From Colius striatus (lineage: Eukaryota > Chordata > Aves > Coliiformes > Coliidae): 64,000 bases of DNA. Of the stretch, positions 27,801-42,800 are shown in pieces. Numbering within the stretch: the first letter of the stretch is position 1; each line of letters starts with the position of its first letter. The notes below the pieces were generated by a model. The model did not search any database. It saw only the letters and a program-made list of their open reading frames with translations, and was not told the DNA's origin. The stretch lies in NCBI RefSeq assembly GCF_028858725.1, contig NC_084763.1, positions 54,258,152-54,322,151 of the forward strand. Direction: 5' to 3'. The translations under genes and the position numbers were made by a program.

Positions 27801-30800
27801 ACTTAACCTACAGAAGAAATCATCTTTATTACTCTTTTTATCTGCTTCAGTCACTGTACTCACTCTGGGCAAGTAGAAGCAAAGTGATTTTCTCTGAAAG
27901 ATTCTGTCTCTCACTAAGAAGAAATGTAAATATAGGGAGACCAATAGGTGTAAGAATTTTTACATTCAGTAAGTGGAGCAATGATGTCAGTGATCAGGAA
28001 ATCAGGCTGTCTTGCCAAGAAGGGCTTTTCCTCTTATTTGAGCCTCAAACTCGAGACATAGACAGAAGAGAAACAAGTTAATGGACTGTAATGAACTTCA
28101 CCCAGCTAGGAACTTCATCCCTATTCCACTCATACTAATTACATGTGGACAATACAGTTTTCACTTCATCAGCTGTGATCTGGTTTAAAATTACACTGCC
28201 CAAAAGCTGTCCTGTGGTTAATGACAATGGAAGTGTGGCTTTTGGGAGGGAAGTGATGTCTTACAAACCTAGTGAAGAAGTTAACATCCAAATGGCAAGG
28301 GAAAAACGTTTGAAATAACCTACTTGAGATTTCAAAAAAGTTCTTTGTAAGATCATTTCCCAAAACTTTTCTGGCAACTACTGTGTGAGAGGATAAGAGG
28401 AAAGGTCCTTCTTTGGGTTAAAACGATGGAGAATAGAGAGGAGTACAGGGAGAGTAATAAGCAATGGAATCTAGTGGAAGCAATTTACACATCTGTGGAT
28501 ATGTACATGGGCTGGAGAGATGACAAGATAAATTCACAGAAATAAATTAAGATTACAGATCTAAAACTCTGGTTCTGAAAGACTCTGGGTCATCACTTCC
28601 TGGGGGATATAGGAGTGTACTGGGAAATACACTTTCTGTTTGATTAGCTTTTAGGATGCTTCTGGATATTGCCAGAGGATATAAGATCTGGTATGACAAA
28701 TTGTTATGTTCGGATATCACGTGTTATTATATTCTTGGAAAAGAAAATGTGTTGTAGTGCTGTGCAGAAAGCTACAGATCCTGATGAGATAGAGATGATT
28801 TCCATGTATTCAAAAACATTGCCATGATTTTACTCGTGATAATAAAGGTTAACAGCCATGTAAGTATTTACAGGATTACTGCTTTCTCTGATGAGGATAA
28901 CAGCAAAAAATGTGTGCAAAGTCCAAAACATCTTAAGCTACCAAATTTCATTACAAATTCATATACTCACTGGAGAGCCATCACTCCAGGCAAATCCTTC
29001 ATCTGGATTCAGGGAAAATATACCAAGCCAAACTCTTTCGAAATAACATTGAGAGGCACTAACAAAAATCACAAGGCAGAGCAATGTGTAAACATCAACA
29101 ATGAAAACATCCAGAAACACATCATTAAACTTTCTAGAGCACACTGTAAATTGCAGTGAACTTGTAATAATTACCCTACGACCTTTAGTGAAGGGAATAC
29201 AGATGCATATGTTCTTCACTGAAATATCTAATACTTCTGTGGCTCAGGGGTAATGACTTATTTATCAGACTTACTAGTAGTATCAATCTAGTATTTCCTC
29301 TATGTTCTGTTTTCTAAGAAAGGCTTTCACCATTCAGCAAATGGTCTCAGGATTGACTACCTTCGAGGTGAGTCAAAAGTAAATACATTGGTCATGTTTT
29401 CTCCCTTGTTACAACTACCACACCTCCCAAGTTCATGTATTCCTAAATTATATCTAGCAACAATAGTACTTAGGTTTTTAATTTCCTGGGTATAAACAAC
29501 TCTTTTTTTCATGAAACACTAAAAACATTCATGATAGATAGAACTGCAAAGCATCATAAATGTACAGAAGATACTCACCTCATTGCTTTTGATAGTAACA
29601 CCGTCTCTTCTTTACTCTTAATGGTGACCAAATCTCCTCCTATTTGTCTACAAAAATCTCGAGCTTCAAGCCATGATTTCTTTTTAATATTTGATACACA
29701 AAAAACCTATGGAGAAATTACTTTAAAACATGTTATAGATATTATGGTAGAATAATCATAGTCTTGCTTACCCATAATTGAGGTTTCATACGTCCCATAA
29801 AAGTTGTGAAGAAAGGCAGCATTAATTACTCTGTTCATAACACTTTTGCACTAGAGTTGTCTAGCTAGGTAGTGCAGTGGTGAAAGACAAAGAGAAGGAA
29901 TTATTAGGAGGGAATGCAACTCCCCTTAACTTATTTTACCTGGAGAAAGACCCAGGCCACCTTCCAGGTTAAGGGAAAGGAGAGTGGTTGTGGTGAAGAG
30001 GAAGGTTAACTTGGGAAGAGTCTGAAGATACAGGCAAAACAATTTCCTTATGGTGGTTTACAACTCTCACTTTACATTTTTGATATAATGTCTAACATTT
30101 TGCTAGTTTAACAGAATAAGCACAAGTTTGATCAAAGCTGAAGATGATGATTTGGAGATAAAGCAGCCCAAGTAAATAACATCACAGGTGAATTTTAAAG
30201 GATTTAAAAAATAATAAAAAGCCAGGGACTGATTAATTCAGTAAAATGATAAATATTAACAGCTCATACTTAGCACATTTGTATTCTGCATTATCTCAAA
30301 TTAATGTTTGCACATTACCCTCATTTTTTGTTCAAAGTCCTTTTGCATGCCTGCTCAGACACTGAGTGTATTTCAAATACAGGCTATCTGCTGCTTCACA
30401 TCAGAAACTCTCTAATAACTGTGCTTTGTGAACACTGGTTTAATTAACCTTTTGTATGACTTCTTCTGCCTTAATTTTAGGGAATAATATGCTTATCTTA
30501 CCAAAGTCCAGCCTTAGGCATTGTGCTGCTTATGGGTACACTTCATAGTTTCCCAGCTTTGTTCCCTGAACTCTCACACATCTCAGACAAATATGTGATC
30601 TTTGCACAACCTAGTGAGAATTGATTAAAAAAGCCATGCTAACAACCAACTTTTCTGCTTCTGTTGTTTAATACACGGTTGGACATTGCTCTCAATAATT
30701 TTGCAAATATTAAGTTGTTTCTTGGTTGGTTTTGGGGTTTTTTGATGTCTTTCTAGGGGCTTTAAATGTATGTTCCTCCTCTTCCATTTTCTGCTCAAAT

Positions 30801-33800
30801 TTATTCAACCCCAGGGGCACAAACTTTTACACTTTCTTTCCTCTGTCCTTCTCTTTCCCCTTGTGTCCAGTCCCTTCAACCTTATCTTTCTTCTTTATTT
30901 TCTCCTCTCTTATGAATAATTCCTTGTGATGTTGGGATTGGGGTTATTTTTGCTATATTCCAGTTTCAGGTATTACAAAATACAGCTGTCACTTCCCCCA
31001 CCCCCCATCCCCCTCCTAAACACAGCAGTTCAAACCCTTTTTTTCTTCTTCTAACTGTCTAGGCACTTACTTTAAAACAGAAACTGCTATGGTCGTTTGA
31101 CACCCAGCCCTCAGGGCATGTGGGGACCAGAGCAGTAGTTGGAATGGGAGGAGCTGTTGCATTCTTTGCCCATTGCTTACAGATATACTTTTGCTTTGTC
31201 TTGCAGTCAAGAACATCCCATAATCCAGCTGCAGACCCAGTTTTCATGGCTACACATCCTGGATTACTTCCTTTTTGAGAAACAAAAAACCCCACATTAG
31301 ATATTTTATACAGTTTCATTCTTCTGAATTATTCAAGGCATAATTCTGAAAAACTTTGAGCAGTGGCCATTGGCTTCTTGTCATACAATGACACTTGAAC
31401 AGCAGAGGTATATTTTAGGTGTTTTACACACAGGCAAAGAGTAGGATTTTCTGATTGAGAAGGTCATGAGCAGTTTGGGATCTTGTTTTTTTTTTAAGTT
31501 TGTAATGTCCTGCCTAATTAATTCTATGGGAAGAAATTAAGGTGAGTTGTGGTTTGGTTTTTGGTTGTGTGGGTTTTTTTTGGTTACAGTGAAAACCTGT
31601 GTTTTCAAGTAAGAATCTCATTCCTACTTACATAAAGCTTGTCTCATGTAGCATAACCTCAGTCACTAGTGATTCTCATACAGATGGAAGCAAAACCCTC
31701 AGTGCATACACTGGGCAGGCACAAAACTTTTGACAGAGACATGATGAAGCTTACCCAGGCACATTTGTTGTGATTTTAGTGTATTCTCTCAGAGGGAACT
31801 AGAGCTACATGCTTCACACAGGATGCAATTAAATGCACAGAATGGGCTTATACGATGGCTTATTTGTGTTATTTCTGTTTCATAATTATTCTGTTGAGAA
31901 CAGATCTGGTATTTTGATAGACCTATCTACTAAGGTGCCAAGAACTGACTCCTAAAATGAAATGTTCAGCTCTAAGCCCATCATTTTGTGTTAACTCAAT
32001 ATATATATTTGTCCCCATGAGCATCACTTTGCTTGTGTCAAAGCTCACCTGCCATTTTACCGACCATGCTCTGTCACTTTGAGATCATTCTGAGATTCTC
32101 TCAGTCACATCTTTACTATCAGAAATAATTTAGTATCACCAGCAAATGTTGTCACCTCACTCTTTCACCTTTTTCAAGTTGCTGTAAGTTGAACAGCATG
32201 GGCTTGGCACAGATTGTTGGGGAGCTGATGACGAGTAGTCTTCTCTGTTTAAAATACATCTCCCATAAGAAACATCCTCCTACTCCTCTCTGTTTTTTAA
32301 TCAAAGTTTTATTGACATAAGTATTTTTCTCTGTCAGATCAGATCAGCTAAAATTCTTTTGGTAGCTGAGACAGTCATACTAACTACATTTCCCTTATTT
32401 GTATGCTTTTGGCTCCTGTGGTGAGCTCCAAGAGATCTGTGAGCATCACCTCCCTTTACACAAGTAACTTTATTTATCTTTCCCACTATATCTTCTTTCT
32501 TCCATCCTTTATTACAGATTCAGGGAATTTACCAATGACTTATTGATCTGTATTTCCCCATATCTCCTTGGATCTATTTTAAATGTTGGCACCAAATTTG
32601 CTTTTCTTGGTTTTTTTTCTCCCCTAGCTTTCAAGTCAGTTTTAGCAACTAGTTAGTTGCTAAAGTAGACCATTAATGTTTGCTTTATAGGATGCTTTTG
32701 GATGCTTTTGCAGCTATGCTTAGTGCTGACCTGCTACTCTTCAGGTCATCCATTTGTTCCATAATCTATTCTCCTGGAATTTCATCTTGAAATAGACTGT
32801 GTGATCACATTCTCACAAAGAGACTTTCCAGCACAGAAAGCCCATTTTCTTCCTCACTGAGCACAGATGTGAGGGAACTCATTTTTCTTCACTGTTCCAG
32901 ACTGATGTTGGAGTGCTCCCTTTACAATCTGATCATCTGCTGGCACCACAGACTGTCTAGCAAGCTTTCTTTTTGTGGTATTTACTGAAGTTTTATAACT
33001 CTGTCTTTCACAGACTTTTCATTATTTTTGGTTTACATTAAATAACCTCACAGGAGGTTTTTGTGAAAGTTTTCAGTAAAATGATAGTATATCTTCAGCA
33101 GGAGTGTGTTACTTCATAGCATTTTGAAACCTTGTTTTCTGTACACAGGATGATCCTGTGAATGCAGTTTTCTTTGCATTAAAAGTAAAAAAAAAGGCAT
33201 GATCATTTTTGTTACTGTGATTTTGTAATTCTAACTGAACATCCTTATTACAGTTGCTCTGTTTCAGACTTTTCTCCCAGTCTAACTTTACCAATAGAGG
33301 GATGAGTGTTGAGTCATCTCAGGAACTGCCTGTAATTCCTGTTCATCTCTTTATGAAGATGAGCCAAAAGGTTAATCTTATGGATAAATACATCAGATAT
33401 CCTAATGTAAAACTGCAGTTCAAATTGCTCCCTCTGAAATTAAAAGATGGGGTTTCAGAACTGACAGTTCTTGAAAACATATTCTGAAAGCTTAAAGCAC
33501 AAAACTCAGAGGACATTGCCAACCCAAACCCAAAGGAGACCACAACCTCACGGAGTGCCTACCACCTATTGGCATGGCACTTACCAGGCATTGCTACATC
33601 CCAGTGTGTGAAGGACACAGCTTCACCATTGGCCCATCTGAAAGTGCCTTGGTCCTCCATGTCAGAGAGACCAAGCCAGAAATATTTCTCAGGTCTCAGC
33701 CCAATAAGGCTAATCAGATAGGCTTGTTCATACCTGTAAAAGGAATCATAAAGAGGTAAGTGAAAACAAAGTTGTTTATCCAAGTCCTACTTACCTAATC

Positions 33801-36800
33801 TTATGATTAATCCTCTTCTTTTCCTTGCTTCAAACTAGGGGAGAAGACCTTACTATAGGATCTTGATGTTGTGTTAGAATTGTGTTTCCAGACATTTTTA
33901 TGCAACCTTTAGCTTTTTACTAACCAAGAAAAATTCATTATCATACCTACTTTCAACTGTGGCTAGGTAACCTTTTTCTCCATCACAAGTGATGTTAGCT
34001 TCTGAAAACGTTGCTGGAGCATGTCCAATAAAATAGCAGTAGGTCCCATATCTTCTCCATCCCTGTAACATGATTTTAGGACTTCCATATAACTTCTACA
34101 TAACTGTGATTATCATGCATTAGGTGAGCTATACCACTTCATAATGAATGAAACACAGGAATCATGAATATTAGGAATTAGAAACCTTTTGCAATGAAAA
34201 TACAGATTCCTTCTAAGTCATTTCTCTAAGTTACTTTCTAAAGTTTAAAGTAACTGTGAGAGGAACTTCATCATAAACAAAGCAATGATCTCTCTATAAA
34301 GAATACAATTAATTCAAATAATTCTAGATGATTCTCAGACAAGGTACTTAGTTGATCTAGGAGGCTGATGTTCCATTCTTATGTACTTACTTTTTTGCAA
34401 CCTGCATCAGTAATTTCCTTTGCTCTAACTATTTGGGTCATAGGTTTTCTTTTACAAATGTAGCCAGCTTTATTCTCACAGACATAGTCTGCCCAATAGC
34501 CATCCTGTGGTGGGGAAAAGAGTGAAACAATGATGAGATTAAGATGAATAAAGAAAATTACTACTTTTTTTTTCTTTACATTGACAAATATTTTTCTTTC
34601 CCCTTTCATTTTCAAAGAGATTTTCTTCCCCTTATCCAATTTCTCTAGTTGATAACATAAATAACTCTGCTCACATTCAGTGAAATAGTAGACTGGGCTA
34701 TATTAGTACAGCTATGGATGACAGTGATAAGAAGGGATGAGGGAGCAAGGAGATGGTCCCAGACCTGTTCTGCAAGGTCTTGCACAGGCAGTTGTGCCAC
34801 GAAGGGATTGGTAAATGAGCAGGCAGAAAGGAGGCAGCAGGGATCCCCACGTGCCACCTTTACCACTGGGAGGAAAGTTTGAGTAGAATGTTCTCAAACT
34901 ACATTCAGAGCACTCAGAGACCTGTTTTATAGCCCTAATAACTTCATTAAGCTCGTCTGAAAGTCACCAAAGAGAGGATTTCATTAGTAATGCAGTAAAG
35001 CTGTCATTTTATGTTCTCCTTATTTAATGAAAGATCATATGTAACCTCATCCATACTTTTTCTCTGGCCCTAGTCAGTTGCTGAAAGAGGCGAATTTTCC
35101 TTTTATTGATAAGTTAATTTCAGTATTGAAGTAAAACATGTATTGAATAATGTTACCTGGCCCTTTATCAGTACACAATCCTCTGGCCTGTTGTTTGTAG
35201 TGGATGGCTCTCCCAGGTGCCATTTTGTGTATGTCACTGGCATACCATCACTCCATTCAAAATACATTTGAACCTTGTGGTCATTCAGCCCAATCCATAG
35301 CTTGTCTGTTGGCTCTGAAACATGGATACATAGAACTAAATAAAAGACCTCTTATGTCACTACATCCTCTCCACAGCACCATTAAGCTCTAAAACATATA
35401 ATCCCTTTCTAAAACTATGTTGCACAACGGTTTGATACATTAATTGACAACAGGGATGAAGCTGGAACACAAAAAGTTCCACTTAAACATAAGAAAAAAC
35501 TCTTTCACTGTGAGGTGAGGGAGCCCTGGCACAGGCTGCCCAGAGGGGTTGTGGAGGCTCCTTCCTTGGAGGTCTTTAAGACCTGCCTGGACATGTTCCT
35601 ATGCGACCTGATCTAGGTGAACCTGCTTCTGCAGGGGGGTTGGACTGGATGATCGCTAAAGGTCCCTTCCAACCCTACCATTCTGTGATTCTATGATTGT
35701 ATAATATTTTCATATAGATATTTGAATAAAGGCAGTATGCTCAGTTAAAAAACCAAACCAAAACAGGCTATGATTAAATCCCTGCACTGAGTTAAAAAAA
35801 TTTGCTTTTCTTCCCCATAGCAGTGGGAGAAGAGCAAATTACCAGACTAATGGTAATACATTAAGGTGGTATGATAGAACTGTGTGAGTAGTTGCACTAA
35901 TCAGCTTTTAAATATTGGTTTTCTACAACTTGAATTGTGAATATTTTAAGCCTCCTTCAGCAAAATTAAATAAGAAGAGAAAACTTCTAAGCCTGGAACC
36001 CAGCCCTAGACCAATTTGTTCAAATAATCAGTAAAATCAAAATTTCAACAACATCCAAAACTCAGCAGGGAAAGGCTGTGAGCAACTGAATTTAACTTTG
36101 AGGCTGGCCCTGCTCCGAGCCAAGGCAGGATCAAATGACCTTTGAGATTCCTTCTGGCCTAAAACAGTGGATGATCTTATGCTTTTAGGCATTCTTAATG
36201 AGAAGAAAGCAAGTAAAAATGAAAGGCAGATTTAGGTAGCATTCACAAAAATGGGAAGGAAAGTATGCTGTTTTTTGTTGAGACAGAGTTGACAGCTGGG
36301 GTTAAACCACAACAAAAAGAGAAATACAAAAGCACATTCACAATTTCATCAGTACTCACTAAACTGGGGTATGATAACAACATCAAAAAGGAAACCAAAG
36401 CTATCTTCTTGCATTGTTAGACATTAAATAGACAAATTATTCTTTCTGAAGAAAGAGTTTTCTTCTGTCTTGAACAACTTTCACATTTTCAATAGTTAAT
36501 TAAGGCTTTCATTACCTCCAAGCATGGGGAAAACAGGGCACAAAGTAGGAACAAGTCTACAGACTCCTCACATTTCTGCCAGGGATATTGAAACAGCCAT
36601 GGCAAGACCACACTGATATGTTAGATCCAGTGACCTGAGTATAATTCTTTAGGCAGTTCAGGCTGCTTGCTGCACACAGCTTGCTGCCTGGAAGCCACCT
36701 TGGTTAGCATTGCTCATATCTTCCATCTGGCAGTGCAGAAAGTTAAACTTTGCTTTTGTAGATTTCTTTCATCGCTTCTTCACAGAGGTGAGAACTTGCT

Positions 36801-39800
36801 GATCTAAGTGCTGGCTGACCACAAGATGTGAAGAGTGACAGTGTCACATTTTACATTCCTCATATGCACAGAAAGCAGTACAAATATGTTTAAATGTATT
36901 CTTTCAAATCAGAAGTTATATTTCATAAGCCTTTCACTAAGAAAGCTTCTCAGTGGGACAACTGATGTCTTTCTACCCTCTTGCAAAGCAAAGTACAAGT
37001 TAAGACAGTTGTGTAAGTCTACAAGTTGCAGCAGAGGAGGCAGCATCTGTCTTGAAGTAGAATGAAAAACCCTGCACCAGCTTAACACCACTGGACCTCT
37101 GGCTGCTTCCATGCCTTTAGTTGCAATGTTTCATGTTAATACACTTGCTGCTTCCCAATTCAACTAGCTTGTGCTTCTTATATGCAAAGACAAAATCCAC
37201 CTCTGGAAACACTCACTGTACCCAAGCTGAGACACGATAAAGCTGTGCTCCTCAAGGCTTTGGATGCTGGCCAGCTGACTCCCTTCCTTCTGACAAGAGG
37301 CCAAAGCTTCTTCCCATTGTTTCGTCTCCCTGAAGATCTTGTAACAATGATCTAGATAAGGTACCCATCCATCTGGACAAGTAACAGGTCCAATATCAGC
37401 TAGGAAAAAATATCAGTGTTTTAGAGTAGTTCAAACACCAGGCAAGGGACATGAAACTGAAAATACTTTCACTTATTCTGTGCAAAAGTTCTACACTAAG
37501 AATTATCTTTGAAATTCTCATAAGGATACTATGGACACAAAAGCTAGTAAATATAAATACTATGCTAAACCTGTCATTTTTTAGCTTGGAAAAGGAAAGT
37601 TTTTTATTACAAATACTATTTAATGCAAATTATAAGGTTCTTAAATACTGAAATGTCTGTAACAAATACAATAATGTATTAATGATAACAGCTTCTGCAT
37701 TACTTAGTACTTATTTCTCAGATGAGAGTGATCAGAAATCAACTGCACCTAACAGAATGCTTTTGAATCTTTGAATGATTAAATATAGAGGAAAAGTCAC
37801 CTAGACAGCTTTACAACTAGATATATACATACAAAACACCAACAGAGAAACATTTATACACTTAAAATATCTTTTCTCTGTGCAATATGTCAATCTTTTT
37901 TCTTTTTGCTTATTTTTTACTATTGTCCCTCTTCTGAAAAAGAATTTTTGGTTTGTTTTCACTGGTCATTCTCAGTAGTGTGTGTATTCAGAAAGGGAGA
38001 CCTGACTACCAAAACTCAGATGGATGGGACAAGTTGGACCATACTTTATTTTCACTTGTTTCATTCTGTGTGTGACTCTAAAACAGCCTAGAAAGGATGC
38101 CATGATTCTAAAAAGCAAGATAAACAAGAAATAGTTCCTATTTCTAATAAAATTATCTTACTCATCTTTGTCAATGTGAATGCCAAGCAATTCAGATAGC
38201 AGCTTCTACTTTTAATTATCAACATACCTGAGGGAACCAAGGTAAAGTTTCTTTTCTTGCAAATGTAGCCAAGTCGCTCTTCACATTCCAAGTTTTTCCA
38301 TTTAGCTTTTGTTTCAGGATTCAGAACCACACAGAATTTTCCAGATTTTGGGGAGGGGTTTCCTTTGGGAAAGGTATAAAAATAAGAGTCAACTTTTCTG
38401 AAAAGCAAATAGAGTTCCAAGCTCTAAATGCACAGGAGAAATGACTCCTGGCTGAAGTGAGAGACTAAAAATACATGTCTCTTCCAGCTTTGGCAAGAAC
38501 AGGTAGATCTCTCGTGGTGGGAATGTCTGTATGAAATGTTGTATCATTTAAGTAGATGTGAACAAGTAACCCACTCATACTTTTGTTGCTAGAGCCAAGA
38601 AACAGACTGTATTTTTGGGAAAGACAGTATTACTTTGAAAGCTAAAATCTTTTTTGCAATCCATAGAAGTCTGTGGCTTATGTTTCTATAGATAAAGCTA
38701 GAAAAGCTAAAATATGTATCCCATAGCATATCTGGTAGCAGAATTTAAAGCTGTAATTGAAAAATAGATATATTTCTTTCCCCCTTCAGAAAGACAGAAT
38801 CGAAGTCACAGCCACCTGGAGCCCAGTTTAGGTACTGAAAAGGGCTGCCTCCAATCCACTCCCATCCACTCCTCAAGTCCAATCTGTTGAGTCCAATCCA
38901 CAGTGCAGAATCTGTACCTTCTATTAAATCTGAGTAACCAAAGGAGAGAAATTATTTTATAAATCACTTTTTAAAGCAGTTATCAGTCATAATGTCTCTA
39001 GGGAGACTTATAATTCTTAAATATGTAACTACAAATATCTTTAGATACTGAGATACCTGATGAATTAAAATATGCCAAAGCTTTGATTACAGTGAAAAGC
39101 AAATAAACAAATCCCTTTCTTATTCTATCACCTAATGCAAAATGAGCACAGATGAGATACCACAGAGTGTATCCATAATGAAATTGTTGCTGTGGAATAG
39201 GCTAAGTTCCTATTAATACAATCAATACAACATTGGATTGATTTAAGTAGAAATGTCAGTATAGTGTAAGTATAAAGAATTACAATTAATCTCTTAAAAG
39301 TTAAATTCATCATTAAAAATAACATGACTGAGTTTCTTCTGTGCCACTTCTCTAGCAATACACGGGCAGGAAAACCCACAATTTGAGATCTATGAACAAT
39401 TATACTTTTCAGTTTGTCAAATGACCTTTCTTTTGGTGCAAAAATACCTCTTTTCTCTTATTTTCAACGGGGTTTCAAAGTTTCTTTTGACCAAAAAACA
39501 ACAAAACCTTCATTTCAATTGCAGATGTTTTATAGTTCATTAAAAAAATTAAACAACAATGTTCTGCTATAACATTTTTTAACAGAAAGTCAGACTGTCA
39601 CACTTGTAAGATGCTGGAATACTTTGAATTCTGTTTAAACTTGGCAGAGGTTTTGATATGAACTTGCAGATTCTAAAATATGTTGTTTACTTACTCATGC
39701 GTATTTAGAGACTTAGTCACTAACTAAAACCATACTATGAAGCTTTTAGCTGTGCTGGCAGACTGCACAGACCCTGAACATAAGCCAAGGTTTGCTTTAC

Positions 39801-42800
39801 TCCCTTACCTTTAAGGTATGTTTGCTCATGGATGTTGGTGATACTCAATAGCTCTGCATTTTGCTGCTGACAGCTCTTCCTGGCTTGGTGCCACGTGAGA
39901 GCTGAGTCAGAGTTTATTTGGTAGTGGGTATTTGTTAAGAGATCTGTAGTCCAGGTGCTGTCTTCATCTGTGGAATAAAAGATTAATTAATTTGGGTGTA
40001 ATAGTAACTCACAAAAATGAGTTGCAGGTTCTTGTTGTGTGTGTCATTCTCGGTAAACATCACCTGTGCTGTTCTTTGAAGAGCACTGGAAACATTATGA
40101 GTGGGATGGAGAAGGATGAAGTTAACATCTGTAAACTGATAAATATTGCCTCCTGTTCTGTGAGGATACATAATCCAGGAATTACTACAGGGGAAGTGAT
40201 GACATAGAAAAATATATTACATGGAGTGCTGTGGCAGCAATCCTAGGTGAAATCTATAAAAAGATATGAAATATCTCTTCCTGGAGAGCAGTTCCTTCTG
40301 AGAGCTGTAAGAACAAGCTCTAGGCCTCAATTAAGCATCAAAACTGTTCTCCCACTTGCAAAGAGCTTCTGGATGTGCCTATCACACAGCTTCAGTGTGC
40401 AGGCAGTGCAACGGTGCTGAGCTGCACTGTCCTCCTCCTCTGATTACCTTTTTGTCTTTAGTCTGTTGAAGACCTGTACGTGCCCAATAAAGCACAATAC
40501 AAAACTGATTCAGATATTTGAATATTCCAAAAAGTCAGCATGAAGCTGAAATCTGGGACTGACTTTTAAAAGCTTTGAAAATTATTAATTGTCCCTATGT
40601 CACATGCCATTTAGACTCAGCATCCTACATATCTTTGTAGGGACAACAAAATCCACCTGACTATGGATTTGGACTACAACAAAAGCACATTTTGAATCAA
40701 CTGGACTAAAGAGTCCTTTTAATCAAAAAAAGGTGTAATGTTGAGCAGGATCAATGGGGAGGAATGTAAGGAAAAGCTGAGAAGTGTTAGGAGTCTTCAA
40801 CACCTTGAATGCAAAGCTCTCCCTGACAAGAACAAGGCTCTAAAGGGAAGTGGAAGGGGAAGTGACCAAAGAAATGGAAGAAAGTGATTGAAGTTGTAGA
40901 GAAATGCCATGGATGGGAGGCAGTTATCAGAAGAAGTGGAAAGACTGCTTCCCAGGCAGTATGAATAGGGCTTAATAGCATGAATACAAGAACATATCCC
41001 ACTTAAGAACAAAAATATTCACGTGAGAATCCTGCAGATGAAACATAAACTTCATCATTAATCCTCCTGCAGCACCCATTTCTGTGCTCACATCCATTAC
41101 AATGGGTGTCTACAGGGAAGATAATGACAGCACGTGTCCTGGGAAACAGAGAGGAGCTCAAAGTTATCAGGCTGCTCAGCAACACCCCCACTACTAGTGG
41201 TACTGCATGCTCTTTTACTCTTCAAGCACATGTTTCTCCCCATCTTTATGCAACACGTCAGTTCCTTGCAGAGACAGCTGCAGGATGTGGCTATACATCA
41301 TATACTAAAATGAGTTCTTGTAAACTGTGTGTTATTCCAAAGCCATTCATATTCTAGGACTGGTTAGACAAAACCACGCTGAGGGGAACCACGTGGGAAC
41401 AGGAAACTCACCTTTGGATGGGCACAACCCATATAGCTGGTCTGTGTCGTAGTCTGCAGTGGTTGCACACCAGAGCCGTCCATCTGAGCGGCCAGCAGCT
41501 GTGCACTCGGCGTGCCAGCGCTTATTGAACAGGAAAGGGAATACACACGGTGCCCCAAAAGCATTTCCCAGCAGTGTAAAAGTCTCTGAAAAGGCAAAAC
41601 GGTAACAATGATATGGAAAATAAAGCATGAATGCAAACTGGGAGGAAGGTGAAGCCTACACTGGTGCCTAAATGTCATTGCAGAGTGCTGCTGTGTTGCC
41701 TTTCCCATAGCCATAACAACATTAATGTCAACATTCTTTCAAGAGGGACAAGGAACTTCTAGAGAATGCAGTGCAAGGTCACCAGGTTGATCAGGGGACT
41801 GGAGCATCTTTCTTACGAGGAAAGGCTGCAGGACCTGGAATTGTTCAGTCTGGAGAAGGGAAGACTGAGATGGGACTTCACTAACACCTACAAGGATTTA
41901 AAAGGTGTATGTCAAGAGGATGGGGCAGTACTTTTTTTCTATTGTCTCAAGTGACAGGACAAAGGGTAATGGACAAAAGCTGGAACACAAGAAGTTCCAT
42001 TTAAACATACTAAAAAAATACTTTACTGTAAGGATGAGGGAGCCCTGCCACAGGGTGCCCAGGGAGGGTGTGGAGTCTCCAACTCTGTACGTTTTCAAAG
42101 CTCACCTGGATGCATTACCATCCAACCTGATTGAGGTGAACCTGCTTTAGCAGGGGGCTTGGACTAGAGGATGCTTAGAGGTTCCTTCCAGCCCCGCCAT
42201 TCTATGGTTCTATGCCTTTAAGGAAAAGTTGCTTACATTTGTTAATTTGCATTTGTAGTGTCATTCTGATGTAATATTTTATAGAGGAGGTCTACAACTA
42301 GATTTTTCTTCTGACCAAGATGTTTTTACAAGCTTAATGTGGCTTCACAGTGTTACCCTAAGACACTACTATTTTAAATAGTGTTAAGATTTATTGACAA
42401 TGTGCAAGAGGAGAAATTAAGATTTAAAAGTCCTGCATCCTGGAAAAAGTACACATCAGGTTAGACAGCTGTCTCCTTTTTCATTCCAGTAACCACTCAA
42501 GTATCTCACATATGGTAGAGCAGCTCCCACATGCACAGCTCAGAGTTTTACACTCAAATATTCTGCGATATGGTTTTTAAAGCAATTCATTCTGGCTGTG
42601 AGAAAGCCATTCAGAACAATCAGACTTCAGCTAATCACAAAGGATAATTGCACTGGTAATTGTAATTATTAAATGCACATCCTCATCTGCTGAGTCACAA
42701 AAACCACACTTTCTCTGCCTACACTGGTACTTTCAGCCCTTTCTCAGCTCACCCATGTAGTGCATCTTTCTTAAAGATGTGATTTCATTTTCATGCTGTT

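Noticed and set aside
28971-29034. Shorter version of gene B exon 14 using the acceptor TTTCGAAAG
   Set aside because: It is in frame, but the polypyrimidine tract is poor and it loses eight residues. The acceptor at 29059 has a strong tract and restores alignment with human MRC1.
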